Assembly (NCBI GenBank): GCA_964411125.1
Contig: CAYPJU010000035.1
Span: 1 to 61,352, forward strand
Reading direction: 5' to 3'
Length of the DNA: 61,352 nt
Source of the DNA: JBFIHF01 sp964411125
GTDB taxonomy: Bacteria > Myxococcota_A > Bradymonadia > Bradymonadales > Bradymonadaceae
In this document: positions 25,931-34,461 of the stretch, piece after piece
Position numbering within the stretch: the first letter of the stretch is position 1
Layout: the number at the start of each line of letters is the position of its first letter
Position numbers and translations under genes: made by a program
The notes under the pieces: model-generated
The model's database searches: none
What the model saw: only the letters and a program-made list of their open reading frames with translations
What the model was told of the DNA's origin: nothing

Positions 25931-27855
25931 CGGCACTCGATGCGCGTGACGAACCGGAGATCGAGGGCGTCCGCTTCCACCACGATGCTCGTAGCCGGTT
26001 CGACGGTGCCGTAGTGGGGAGCGTGATGCGTCTCTTCGACTCGAGCGCTCGCGTGCCGGATCGTGCCGGTCGCTTCGAGAACGCGGATGGTGAAGGTGGC
26101 GTTCCGGGTGCGAATGTTCCACGTGAAACAATCGCGAGAGGTCTCCAGTCGAACTCTCCGCCCCGGCACCAACCAGTGCAACCGAAAGCGCTGCAGGTCT
26201 GTCTCCACACTCATGCGGGTCAACTCGTCGATCACTTCGGTACCGTCCCCGACGAGCGTCACCTCCCGGCGATGGAGAACGCCCTCCTTTCGCCACGCCT
26301 CCGTCGCCGCGCTCATCGTGCCGCGGTCTCCGTCGAAGACCTCGAGGGTCGTCGGCGGGTCGTCGAGCCAGGTGAAACGAGCGACGCGATCCAGCTGATC
26401 GCTCCCTCCGAGCGTGACCGTGCAGTGCGCCGCACTGCCGCCGTACCAACGGTGAGCCACCTCGTCGTGGTAGCTGGCGGTGCCGGGGTCGAGGGTCACC
26501 GCTTCACCCTTCCACCAGACGTCCACGTGAAGGAGGTCCGCGTGCCCTCCCCGAAGGTTCGTCGGCCCCGTTCGGAGAATCACGGCGCCCCGATCCCCCC
26601 GCAAGACGTGCAGACCGGACGCCCCGAACGTGGCGTGCCGGTCCACCGCCGGCGTCACCTGGTCGGGAACCCTCCCGTACATCCACACCACCGCATCGTC
26701 CCACGGACCCGGCTCGGGGAGACGGCGCTCGTCGAGGCGGGCTCGCAGCAGCGCCAGCAACGGGCGGATGTCCTCCGTGTCCGCGTCGCACCATCGGAAC
26801 GCGGTCGCGCCGTCGTTGGGCCCCCAGTTCGTCGTCTGGCCCTTCCCCACCATCAGGTGCGCGAAGTAGTCGGCCGACCTCGCCAGCACCGGCCTCATCG
26901 TCGCGCGCAGCTCTGGCAAGAGTCGCTCTCCGACGAGGAGCAACTCGATCGCGAACCGGTGGTAGCGGTGGCTCTGCTGGCAGTAGCCCCCGTCCGACCG
27001 AAACTGCGTGCGAACCGCCCGCTGCAGGACCTTCGTCGCCGGCAACCGCGCCCGCTGCTCCAAGAAGCCGAGGTCGGCGAGTGCGGCGACCGCGAGGGCC
27101 TCGGCCAACACGTGGTTGTTCTGGACGGACCGGCGGGCGAGGTCCTGCTCCGTCACGATCTGATGTCCGTGCCAGTGGAGGAGGCGGGCGAGTCGGTCGA
27201 AGTCTTCGGTCCCGAACCCGTCACTGTCTGAGAAGACGGCCGCAGCCGTGAGCCAAGACAACGAGCGAACCGCGAGCTCCTGCCCCGAGACCCAGTGAAT
27301 GCCGGTCCTAAACGGGTTCTCCCGCTCGAACTCGCGCAGATGGGCGGCGAACGCACGGGGCCAACTTGGGTCCTGATCTTCGGCCCAGGCCCGGATCCAG
27401 TCGTAGACGAAGAGGGCCCGCCCCATTTCCCAGGTGGCACGGGGGTCTCCGACCGCTTCCGCCGCCTCGAGTACGCGTGACCAGTGACGGTCGGGCCACC
27501 GTCGACCGGTGAAGGGTTCGAGCCGGAAGTCGGGCGGATCGCCGAAGTCTACGGTCCGCGACCCGAACAGCTCGAACCCGCCGTGGCTCGCTCGGACCGC
27601 CCTCGCCCGCGTCCCCTCGCCCGCTGCCGGAACGTCCCCCTCCCGGGCGCGGGTCCTGAGGTCGCCGAGCCAATGGCCGTCGATCCGTTCGAGAAACCGT
27701 TCCGCGTCGGGCAGATTCCTCGGGACAGGGACTAGCCCCGCCGGCTGCGTGACCTGACGGAGCCCGGCGCGGTTCTCGAGCTCCCAACGCGTCCGAAACG
27801 CCGCCGCCCGCGGACCGAAGGAGAGCGTGGCTCGAAGCCAGTCGGTAGGTTTCAT
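25927..27855 (-). CDS. Heparinase II/III-like polysaccharide lyase/hydrolase
   Basis: A 642-residue protein of the heparinase II/III-like family. The N-terminal half is an alpha-alpha toroid (YDWIRAWAEDQ, NNHVLAEALAVAALADL, GGYCQQSHRYHRFAIELLL); the second half is a beta-sandwich beginning FGASGLHVLRGDRGAVILRTG and GGHADLLHVDVWWKGEAVTLDPGT, the Heparinase_II_III domain with the conserved GHAD-LxxD. In exopolysaccharide clusters such proteins trim or process uronic-acid polymers. No signal peptide is evident, which is odd for a lyase and suggests a cytoplasmic or coupled role. It overlaps both neighbours by 4 nt, and contains a parS variant. Confidence 0.87.
   Translation of the reverse strand: MKPTDWLRATLSFGPRAAAFRTRWELENRAGLRQVTQPAGLVPVPRNLPDAERFLERIDGHWLGDLRTRAREGDVPAAGEGTRARAVRASHGGFELFGSRTVDFGDPPDFRLEPFTGRRWPDRHWSRVLEAAEAVGDPRATWEMGRALFVYDWIRAWAEDQDPSWPRAFAAHLREFERENPFRTGIHWVSGQELAVRSLSWLTAAAVFSDSDGFGTEDFDRLARLLHWHGHQIVTEQDLARRSVQNNHVLAEALAVAALADLGFLEQRARLPATKVLQRAVRTQFRSDGGYCQQSHRYHRFAIELLLVGERLLPELRATMRPVLARSADYFAHLMVGKGQTTNWGPNDGATAFRWCDADTEDIRPLLALLRARLDERRLPEPGPWDDAVVWMYGRVPDQVTPAVDRHATFGASGLHVLRGDRGAVILRTGPTNLRGGHADLLHVDVWWKGEAVTLDPGTASYHDEVAHRWYGGSAAHCTVTLGGSDQLDRVARFTWLDDPPTTLEVFDGDRGTMSAATEAWRKEGVLHRREVTLVGDGTEVIDELTRMSVETDLQRFRLHWLVPGRRVRLETSRDCFTWNIRTRNATFTIRVLEATGTIRHASARVEETHHAPHYGTVEPATSIVVEADALDLRFVTRIECR
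26115..26130. other. parS-like site, one mismatch
   Basis: TGTTCCACGTGAAACA differs from the perfect parS palindrome at one base; on the other strand it reads TGTTTCACGTGGAACA, a form also bound by ParB in other bacteria. It lies within the heparinase-like gene (codons C-F-T-W-N). Confidence 0.75.
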
Positions 27856-29843
27856 CGCCCGAGAGCTCCGAGCAACAACCGATGAATGCGGAGCGAGTCG
27901 TCGAACGAAACCGGGGAGTCCCCTCCTCGCTCGACGGCCTCGAGGAACGCCGCCACCGCGGCGTGTTGCCCCTTGTCCTGGCGCCGCGCGATTCGAGCCA
28001 GGAGTCCGCCGAGAGCACTGGTCCGCGTCGTTCCGAACTCTCGCAGCGTTCGGTAGTTCTCGATTCGAAAGACCCGCCCGGCGTCGAACACTTCGACGCG
28101 CTCTTTCGCAACGCCCGGGGCTCCGTTGCAGAAGTAATGCACCGTGCCTCGCGAGCCGTCGTCGAAGTCGAGATTCAGGGTCGCGGACTGCTCGTCGAGC
28201 GGCCGGTAGTCGAGGTCTACGAGCTCTCCGTTCGCCAGGTACGCGAGTAGGTCGACGAAATGGATCGCCTCGCCGAGAATCCGGCCTCCACCTCGCTCGG
28301 CGTCCAGAAGCCAGTGGTCGGGGGGGAGCGGCGGCGCGTTGACCGTGTAGACGAAGGTCTTGGGTAAGCCCGAGAGCCTCCCCTTCAGGGCCTTCGTGGT
28401 CGGAGCGAACCGCCGATTGAACCCTACCATGGCGACACTGTCGGCCGGGGCCGTTTCCCACGCTTCGGCGACGCGTTCCAGCGCCTCCGAAGAGAGCGCC
28501 AGTGGTTTCTCGACCCACACGTTTGCGCCGGTTCGCAGCGCGTCTACGACGAGGTCGGCATGCGAGTCGTGGTTTGTCGCGACGAACACGGTCGACCCCC
28601 CGTCGAGGAGTGGCGCGAGACGCGAGGCGACCGTGGTCACACCATGCCGCTTTGCGGCGGTCGCGGCCGTGAGGCCGCGTCGCGAGACGATCGCGTCGGG
28701 CGTTCGAACTGCGGCGATCGCCGGGATCAGTATTCGGTCGGCGTAGTTCCCCGCACCGACGACGATGAGCGTTCCGCCCTTTTGCGGCGGGATCTCCTCT
28801 GTACTGACCACGTCGCCGGCTTCTGGCGCGGCGCCGTATCGAAAGCCGTGGATTGTTTCGCGTGAGGGGCGCTGCAGCGCCTCGTAGATGGTGGCGGCGT
28901 CGTCGACCGGGGCGAGGTGCAGGGTGCGTGCCCCGAGGCCGAGCCGCCCGGCCGCCATCAGGTCGAGGACCTCGACGAACTGCTCTGCGTCGCCGTAGGA
29001 GTGCGCCACGGAGAAGGTGAGCTCTTTTTCGTAGAAGGCCGCACGTTCCAGTGTCGGGTCTCCGCCGCCGACCAGCACGACCTGACCCCGGAATGCGGCG
29101 ACGGATTCGGCGAGCCGGAGCGGGTCGTTCGGTCCCCCGGCGTTGGCGGTGACGATCACCGCGTTGGCGCCCTTTCCTCCCGAAGCGGCATCTACCGCGG
29201 CCGCGAATGCGTCGGGGTCGTTGCAGTGCCCGTCACCGGGGCCGGCCTGGGGCTCGAAACCCACCACGCGGCACCCATACCCCCGCGCGAGTTGCATCAC
29301 GAACTCGCCGATGAGTCCGACTCCGATGACGGCGACGGTCCCGCCGATCCGCACGTCGGCGCTCCGAAGCGCCTCGAGAGCGACCGAAGCGATGGGTGTC
29401 ACGGCGGCGAGTTCTGTCGGGACCGCGTCGGGAACCGGGGCGACGAGGCGTCGAGGGACGCAGACGAGCTCGGCGTGGGGACCGTTGGAGACGACGCGTG
29501 CTCCCACCGCGAGGTCCTGCACGTCGTCACCGACCTCGACGACGATCCCGGCAGCCGAATAGCCCATCGGAATCGGACGCCCGAGTTTCGCCTGGACCGC
29601 TTCGAGCGTGGGGATGAGGCCATCGGTAGCGAGCTTGGCGAGCACTTTGCGTGCTCGGGCGGGTTCCCTTGCGAGCTTGCCGAGGAGGGATGCGTTTCCG
29701 AAGGAGACGAGCATCCGCTCGGTCCCCGTGGAGACGACGGAGACTTCGTTGGCGATCAAGACTTCGTCCGGCGCGGGTCGTGGACGGGGCGTATGCACTA
29801 CGGAGGTGCGGCCCGTTCCGAGTTCGTGGATCACGGCCTTCAC
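27852..29843 (-). CDS. Two-domain oxidoreductase: zinc-type dehydrogenase fused to Gfo/Idh/MocA
   Basis: A 663-residue fusion. Residues about 1-330 form a medium-chain (zinc-type) dehydrogenase with Rossmann motif VAVIGVGLIGEFVMQLA; residues about 345-663 form a Gfo/Idh/MocA oxidoreductase (VVGAGNYADRILIPAI, WVEKPLALSSEAL giving the EKP motif, GGGRILGEAIHFVDLLAYL). Such bi-domain enzymes are common in exopolysaccharide clusters and are thought to oxidise/epimerise nucleotide sugars. The start is GTG at 29843, overlapping the previous TGA (GTGA); its stop overlaps the heparinase start. The typical Cys zinc ligands are not obvious in the first domain, so it may not bind zinc. Confidence 0.88.
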   Translation of the reverse strand: MKAVIHELGTGRTSVVHTPRPRPAPDEVLIANEVSVVSTGTERMLVSFGNASLLGKLAREPARARKVLAKLATDGLIPTLEAVQAKLGRPIPMGYSAAGIVVEVGDDVQDLAVGARVVSNGPHAELVCVPRRLVAPVPDAVPTELAAVTPIASVALEALRSADVRIGGTVAVIGVGLIGEFVMQLARGYGCRVVGFEPQAGPGDGHCNDPDAFAAAVDAASGGKGANAVIVTANAGGPNDPLRLAESVAAFRGQVVLVGGGDPTLERAAFYEKELTFSVAHSYGDAEQFVEVLDLMAAGRLGLGARTLHLAPVDDAATIYEALQRPSRETIHGFRYGAAPEAGDVVSTEEIPPQKGGTLIVVGAGNYADRILIPAIAAVRTPDAIVSRRGLTAATAAKRHGVTTVASRLAPLLDGGSTVFVATNHDSHADLVVDALRTGANVWVEKPLALSSEALERVAEAWETAPADSVAMVGFNRRFAPTTKALKGRLSGLPKTFVYTVNAPPLPPDHWLLDAERGGGRILGEAIHFVDLLAYLANGELVDLDYRPLDEQSATLNLDFDDGSRGTVHYFCNGAPGVAKERVEVFDAGRVFRIENYRTLREFGTTRTSALGGLLARIARRQDKGQHAAVAAFLEAVERGGDSPVSFDDSLRIHRLLLGALGR

Positions 29844-31324
29844 TGGAGCGCCTCCTCGATGTCGAGGATCGTTCCTGCGGAGACTTCGACGGACCGCCTG
29901 CTGTCCCCGGGTTTGCCGGCCAGGATCTCTCGGACGATCTGTTGGTACATCCGCTCGTGGGCGTCGAGGCGTGCGAACGATTCTTTTCGGAGCGCGCGCG
30001 TGGTGTTCTCTGCGGTGTAGCTGGTGCTGTCGATGATCGCGGTCGTATCGCGCGTTCGCACCTCCACGTGTTCGCGGGTGCCGAGCCGATCACTCCCGCG
30101 GTCGGTGAGGATGAGGGAGAACGCTGCTCCGTTCTCGAGCTCCATTTCGCAGAGGATGTCGCCGATGTTTCGATGTTTCACGTGAAACATCGTGGGGGAG
30201 GCGAAGTCGTTGAGGAAGAGGAAATGGTCGATCCAGTGGCATCCGTTGGCGAGGATGCGCGAACCGGAGGAGGGCCAGCGATACCAGTGCCGTTCCGGGA
30301 GAGCGATCTCGTGAGCGATCGCGTAATAGGTCATCGGGTCGTCGCGGGTCCAGCCGAGGTCCTTGCGCAGCCACGCGTTGTAGTGGGCGTAGCGTCGATG
30401 AAACGCGGTCCAGAGCCGGCTCGGCTCGACCCACTCGTCGAGAAGTGCGCGCAGGGCATGATGGGAGGTGGCCAGGGGCTTCTCCACGACGACCGCCTTC
30501 TCCGCCTGCAGTGCGGCCGTCGCGACCTCAGCGTGGGTGGAGTGATACCCGGCAATGAAGACAATGTCCGAGTTGTCGTCGTCTCGAAGGACCGGCGAGG
30601 TGTCCGTCCCCGCGCCGAGCGACTCGCGAAGCACGAGCGGGTCGATGTCGTGAATTCGGGAGATCGTCACTTCTGCGGGGATGCTCGGCGCGATCGCGGT
30701 GCGGGCGTGGTGGCCCCACCCGATCACGGTCGCGGAGACCCCCGGTGCGGCGGTCGGTTCGTGACGCTCCGAAACCGGCGTCTCGAGCCCCGGATCGACC
30801 ACCTCGTGGTGCTCCCAGCCTGCGGAGCGTGCCGTATCGAGCAGCCAGGGGAGCCGGTCGGATTCTCTACCGGCGTTGCGGTGCCAGTCGATCCAGGGGC
30901 TCCATCCGCCCCGATGGGGTCGCTCGACGACGGTGAGCCTCGCTGGGAGGGCCGAGGTCCAGGGTTCGGTGAACGCGCCCGGCACGACGACCCGCTCCGC
31001 GGCGTCCGGCTGCCGTGGGGCGAAGAACGCGACCGGTGTTCCGTGTGGATAGTGGGCGCCTTCGAGGACGACGCCTACGCCGACGACGCCCCAGCGGTCG
31101 GAGACCGCACGCTGCCGAATGCGGGACGAAACCTTGCGTGCCACGGTCCGGGGCCCGTAGTCGCGGGTGTACTCTAGAACGGTGCGCAGCGACTTCGACG
31201 TCGACACGTCGAGGTCGCCGAGCTTCTCGACCCGCATCCAGCCGTGGACCCGGATTCGCACCTCGTTCGGACCGAGCCAAGGGTCGAGCACGTCGATCCA
31301 GCGGTTGCCGACCATCACTCTCAC
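29840..31324 (-). CDS. Gfo/Idh/MocA-family oxidoreductase with MDR-like N-terminal extension
   Basis: A 494-residue protein. The first 190 residues are not part of a usual Gfo/Idh/MocA enzyme; they contain VGVVLEGAHYPHGTPVAFFAP, reminiscent of the GroES-like part of a dehydrogenase, suggesting a worn-down relative of the fusion encoded next to it. The Rossmann start SATVIGWGHHARTAI lies near 205, VVVEKPLATSHHAL supplies the EKP motif, and NGCHWIDHFLFL the catalytic His region. GTG start at 31324 overlaps the previous stop. A perfect parS lies in codons M-F-H-V-K-H. Probable sugar oxidoreductase of the polysaccharide pathway. Confidence 0.8.
   Translation of the reverse strand: MRVMVGNRWIDVLDPWLGPNEVRIRVHGWMRVEKLGDLDVSTSKSLRTVLEYTRDYGPRTVARKVSSRIRQRAVSDRWGVVGVGVVLEGAHYPHGTPVAFFAPRQPDAAERVVVPGAFTEPWTSALPARLTVVERPHRGGWSPWIDWHRNAGRESDRLPWLLDTARSAGWEHHEVVDPGLETPVSERHEPTAAPGVSATVIGWGHHARTAIAPSIPAEVTISRIHDIDPLVLRESLGAGTDTSPVLRDDDNSDIVFIAGYHSTHAEVATAALQAEKAVVVEKPLATSHHALRALLDEWVEPSRLWTAFHRRYAHYNAWLRKDLGWTRDDPMTYYAIAHEIALPERHWYRWPSSGSRILANGCHWIDHFLFLNDFASPTMFHVKHRNIGDILCEMELENGAAFSLILTDRGSDRLGTREHVEVRTRDTTAIIDSTSYTAENTTRALRKESFARLDAHERMYQQIVREILAGKPGDSRRSVEVSAGTILDIEEALQ
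30174..30189. other. parS centromere-like site, perfect
   Basis: TGTTTCACGTGAAACA again, flanked A/T so the palindrome extends to 18 bp (ATGTTTCACGTGAAACAT). It lies in the Gfo/Idh/MocA gene. With the sites at 13816 and 26115 this makes three in 16.4 kb. Confidence 0.9.
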
Positions 31325-32319
31325 GCGGCCTCCAGGAGGTCGACGAGCCGTTCATACGGGTTCGGCGTAGTGAGCTCCCTGTGGCGCTCCCGGCACCGCC
31401 GCGAGGCCTGCGCTCGGACCGATGCGTCGGATAGCAGCGTCTCGATCGCGCCGACCGTGGCGGCATCGTCCCCAGGCGCGACGAAGAGCGCGGCGTCCCC
31501 GGCGTTGGAGCGGGCCCACGCCAGGTCCGGCAACACGAGCGGCGCACCGTGCGCCAGCGCCTCCATGACGGGGAGACTGAGGCTCTCGACGTCGGACGTC
31601 ACCAGCACCGCCGCGGCTCGCTCCAGAGCGTGAAATACTTCGCGCTCCGGTCGAGGGTCGTCGTTCAGCAACAGCCCAACCGAACGGTGACCGCGGTCAT
31701 TCAATAGCTTCGTGATCCGAGACGCTTGCCGTAGACGCTTGTAACGAAGCTCCCCGGAGAACACCACCACCCCTGTTCGTTCCACCTCCGTGGGAACGCT
31801 CGGGATCGCGCCAAGCGGGAGGCTTATCGTGTCGATACCGAGCTCCTCGCGGGCAAGTTTGCCGACGCGACGGTCCTGGGTGACCATGGTCACCTTGGTC
31901 AGGTCGTAGGTTCGCAAGAGCGCACCGAGGGCTTCCATTTTGAGGCGGAGTCCGGGCTCGAGGTGAGCTGCGTGGTCGAAGAAGAGGGCCTGTTGAATCA
32001 ACGCGACTCGGGGTCGCGTGGTCTTGCCGAAAGTGTTCATGCAGAGCGCAACATCGGCACCAACTCGGCCGCACGCGGCTTCGAAACCACGCTCGTACCA
32101 GGAGAAACGTCGGGCCCACGAGGGTGAGATTTCGTGACGAATGACCGTGGTCAGCGAAGAGTTTCGAGCGCTTGTCGGAAGCGAAAGGACGGGCTCGATG
32201 CCTCCGAAGACGTGCAGCTCGTGGATTCGTGGGTCGGTTGCGATCGCGGCCACCGTGCGTCGCAGAACGGCAAGTCCACCCCCGGACCGGTTCGCGACGG
32301 CTTCGATGGCGACCTTCAT
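31321..32319 (-). CDS. GT4-like glycosyltransferase
   Basis: A 332-residue GT-B enzyme: RSGGGLAVLRRTV near the start (acceptor side, GGG loop) and a C-terminal domain with VVVFSGELRYKRLRQASR, AAAVLVTSDVESLSLPVMEALAHGAPLVLPDL and NAGDAALFVAPGDD, the usual E-x7-E donor-binding region (ES..PVMEA). Slightly shorter than most GT4 enzymes (350-400). It overlaps the next gene by 4 nt (GTGA) and the upstream glycosyltransferase by 4 nt. Cytosolic or membrane-associated; donor sugar unknown. Confidence 0.85.
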   Translation of the reverse strand: MKVAIEAVANRSGGGLAVLRRTVAAIATDPRIHELHVFGGIEPVLSLPTSARNSSLTTVIRHEISPSWARRFSWYERGFEAACGRVGADVALCMNTFGKTTRPRVALIQQALFFDHAAHLEPGLRLKMEALGALLRTYDLTKVTMVTQDRRVGKLAREELGIDTISLPLGAIPSVPTEVERTGVVVFSGELRYKRLRQASRITKLLNDRGHRSVGLLLNDDPRPEREVFHALERAAAVLVTSDVESLSLPVMEALAHGAPLVLPDLAWARSNAGDAALFVAPGDDAATVGAIETLLSDASVRAQASRRCRERHRELTTPNPYERLVDLLEAA

Positions 32320-33461
32320 CGTTCCGATCCCAGGAGGTGTTCGTACAGCTCCAGGGAGGCGCAATGGAGGTCCCGCGGCCGGAAGTCTCGCAGGACGCGC
32401 TCGCGGGCCGCCGCACCGTGTTCGCGGCGCATCGTGGGAAAATCGATGTAGGCTTCGATCGCCTGAGTGAGGCGCGGAACGTGAGCGACCGGTACACGCA
32501 GCCCGGTCACCCCGTCGACGACGGCGTCTACGCAACCCACGGCATTGGTGGTGATGGTCGGGATGCCCATCGCGGCGGCTTCGAGCGGGACGTTGGGGAA
32601 GCCTTCGCGGTGCGACGGGAGGACGAGGAAGTCCATCGCCTCGTAGTAGCGTGGGAGGTCGCGCACGAAGCCGAAGAGGTGCACGTTCGGATCGGACCGC
32701 AGGGTTTCGCCGACCCAGGCGGGCACGCCGTCGCGTTCCTCGAACGGACCGACGACGAGCAATCTGGCGCGCGGGTGCCGCTTGCGGATCGTCCGCCACG
32801 CTTCGACCAGCTCGACGATCCCTTTGTCGCCGACGATTCGCCCGACGTAGCCGAGGACCGGCGCGTCGTCTTCGATGCCGAGCTCCGCGCGTACGTCGAG
32901 CCCACGCACGTTGTCGGGGTGAAACCTCCCTTCCGCGTCGACGCCGTTGCTGCCGTGTCCCAGGACCATCGCTTTCTCGCGCGAGACGATGCGGTGTTCG
33001 ACGGCGTACGCGCGCAGCGAGGGGCTCTGGCAGACGACGGCGTGGGCGAGGGTGCAGGAGGTGCGCTCGGCGTTGGTGAAGAGGGTGCGTTTGATGCCGG
33101 TGGCGGTCGCGACGAGGAGGCCTCGCATCTGGTAGACGCGGACGGGGACGAGCGCCGCGGTGGCCGCCATCATGCCGAGCATGCCGCCTTTGGGGGTGTG
33201 CGAATGCGCGACGTCGGGCGCGAAATCGAGGAGAAAGTCGGTGAGGCGCGCAACGGAGTCGAGGTCGGCGACGGGGGTAATCGCGCGGTTCATCTTGACC
33301 GGCTCGACGTGGACGCCATGTTTGGCGCCGAACTCGTTCAGCATCGGCCCGGGGGAAGACGCGACGGCGACCTCCCAGCCCTGGTCGACGAGGTAGTCGA
33401 CCTGGCCGGCAACGAACCCGAGCGATTCGGGGACAGTCGTGATATGGACGAGCTTCGGCAT
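32316..33461 (-). CDS. GT4-family glycosyltransferase, first gene of the polysaccharide operon
   Basis: A 381-residue GT-B glycosyltransferase similar in build to PglA/WcaL-type enzymes: KLVHITTVPESLGFVAGQVDYL at the N-terminus, VAHSHTPKGGMLGMMAA near 95, VLGYVGRIVGDKGIVELVEAW near 208, and the donor region DFLVLPSHREGFPNVPLEAAAMGIPTI near 290 with E-x7-E. N-acetylgalactosaminyl or bacillosamine-type transfer is common for this subgroup but not proven. Its start is 64 bp from the divergent epimerase start. Confidence 0.87.
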   Translation of the reverse strand: MPKLVHITTVPESLGFVAGQVDYLVDQGWEVAVASSPGPMLNEFGAKHGVHVEPVKMNRAITPVADLDSVARLTDFLLDFAPDVAHSHTPKGGMLGMMAATAALVPVRVYQMRGLLVATATGIKRTLFTNAERTSCTLAHAVVCQSPSLRAYAVEHRIVSREKAMVLGHGSNGVDAEGRFHPDNVRGLDVRAELGIEDDAPVLGYVGRIVGDKGIVELVEAWRTIRKRHPRARLLVVGPFEERDGVPAWVGETLRSDPNVHLFGFVRDLPRYYEAMDFLVLPSHREGFPNVPLEAAAMGIPTITTNAVGCVDAVVDGVTGLRVPVAHVPRLTQAIEAYIDFPTMRREHGAAARERVLRDFRPRDLHCASLELYEHLLGSER

Positions 33462-33525
33462 CGCGAACGGTGTATCAGAAACGAAACCGAATGACACCGT
33501 TTCACCCCACGGAGGAAGACTGTCC
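33462..33525. promoter_or_regulatory. Divergent control region of the polysaccharide cluster
   Basis: These 64 bp separate the starts of the six-gene minus-strand run and the plus-strand epimerase/aminotransferase genes, so both promoters or leaders must lie here or inside the genes. GGAGGA at 33511-33516 is the epimerase ribosome site. No promoter consensus was clear. Confidence 0.5.
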
Positions 33526-34461
33526 ATGCGATATCTCGTCACCGGCTGCGCCGGGTTCATTGGCAGCCACATCGTCGAACGCCTGCTCGAGGAAGGGGAG
33601 GAGGTCGTGGGGCTCGACAACTTCTCCACCGGTTACCGGCACAACATCGAGCCCTTCATCGGGGACTTCGAGTTCGTCGAAGGAGACATCCGCGACGCGG
33701 AGCTCTGCAAGAAGGTGTGTCGAGGGGTCGACCACGTGATTCATCAGGCCGCGCTGGGGTCAGTTCCCCGGTCGGTGGAGGACCCGCAGACGACGCACGA
33801 GGTGAACGCGACGGGGACGCTCAACATGTTGGTGGGGGCGCGTGACGCGGAGGTTTCGTCGTTCGTGTTCGCGGCCTCGAGCTCCGTCTACGGCGACACC
33901 CCGACGCTGCCGAAGGTCGAGACGATGCCGAAACGACCGATGAGCCCCTACGCCGTGAGCAAGGCGACGTGCGAGGACTACCTGTCGGTCTTCGCGCAGC
34001 TCTACGGGATGAACACGGTGGGGACGCGCTACTTCAACATCTTCGGGCCCCGGCAGGATCCGAGCGGCGCGTACGCGGCGGTGATCCCGAAGTTCATCGG
34101 GATTCTGCAGAGCGGTGACGTGCCTACCATCCACGGCGATGGCGGTCAGACGCGCGACTTCACCTACGTGGCGAACGCGGTGGATGCCAACCTGCGCGCG
34201 ACACGCAACGCCGAGAAGGCGCGGGGCGTGACGATGAACGTGGCGTGCGGCGACCGCATCAGCGTGAACGAGCTGTACCAGAAGATCGCGTCGGCGATGG
34301 GGGTGGACCGCGAGGCGAATCACAGCGACCCGCGACCGGGCGACGTGCGCGACAGCCTGGCCGACATCTCGCTCGCGAAGGAGCTGATCGGCTACGAGCC
34401 GAAGGTGGAAGTGGACGACGGGCTGCAGCGCACCGTCGCATGGTTCGAGGAGCAGCGATGA
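33526..34461 (+). CDS. NAD-dependent sugar epimerase (UDP-GlcNAc 4-epimerase type)
   Basis: A 311-residue extended short-chain dehydrogenase. GCAGFIGSHI (7-16) is the NAD loop, LDNFSTGYRHNI (35-46) the adenine-ribose part, the active-site set is SSSVYGD with Ser-x24-Tyr-x3-Lys (YAVSK), and RYFNIFGPRQDPSGAYAAVIPKF fits WbpP/TviC-like UDP-N-acetylglucosamine 4-epimerases. It makes an activated sugar for the cluster. ATG at 33526 has GGAGGA; its stop overlaps the aminotransferase ATG by 4 nt. Confidence 0.9.
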   Translation: MRYLVTGCAGFIGSHIVERLLEEGEEVVGLDNFSTGYRHNIEPFIGDFEFVEGDIRDAELCKKVCRGVDHVIHQAALGSVPRSVEDPQTTHEVNATGTLNMLVGARDAEVSSFVFAASSSVYGDTPTLPKVETMPKRPMSPYAVSKATCEDYLSVFAQLYGMNTVGTRYFNIFGPRQDPSGAYAAVIPKFIGILQSGDVPTIHGDGGQTRDFTYVANAVDANLRATRNAEKARGVTMNVACGDRISVNELYQKIASAMGVDREANHSDPRPGDVRDSLADISLAKELIGYEPKVEVDDGLQRTVAWFEEQR

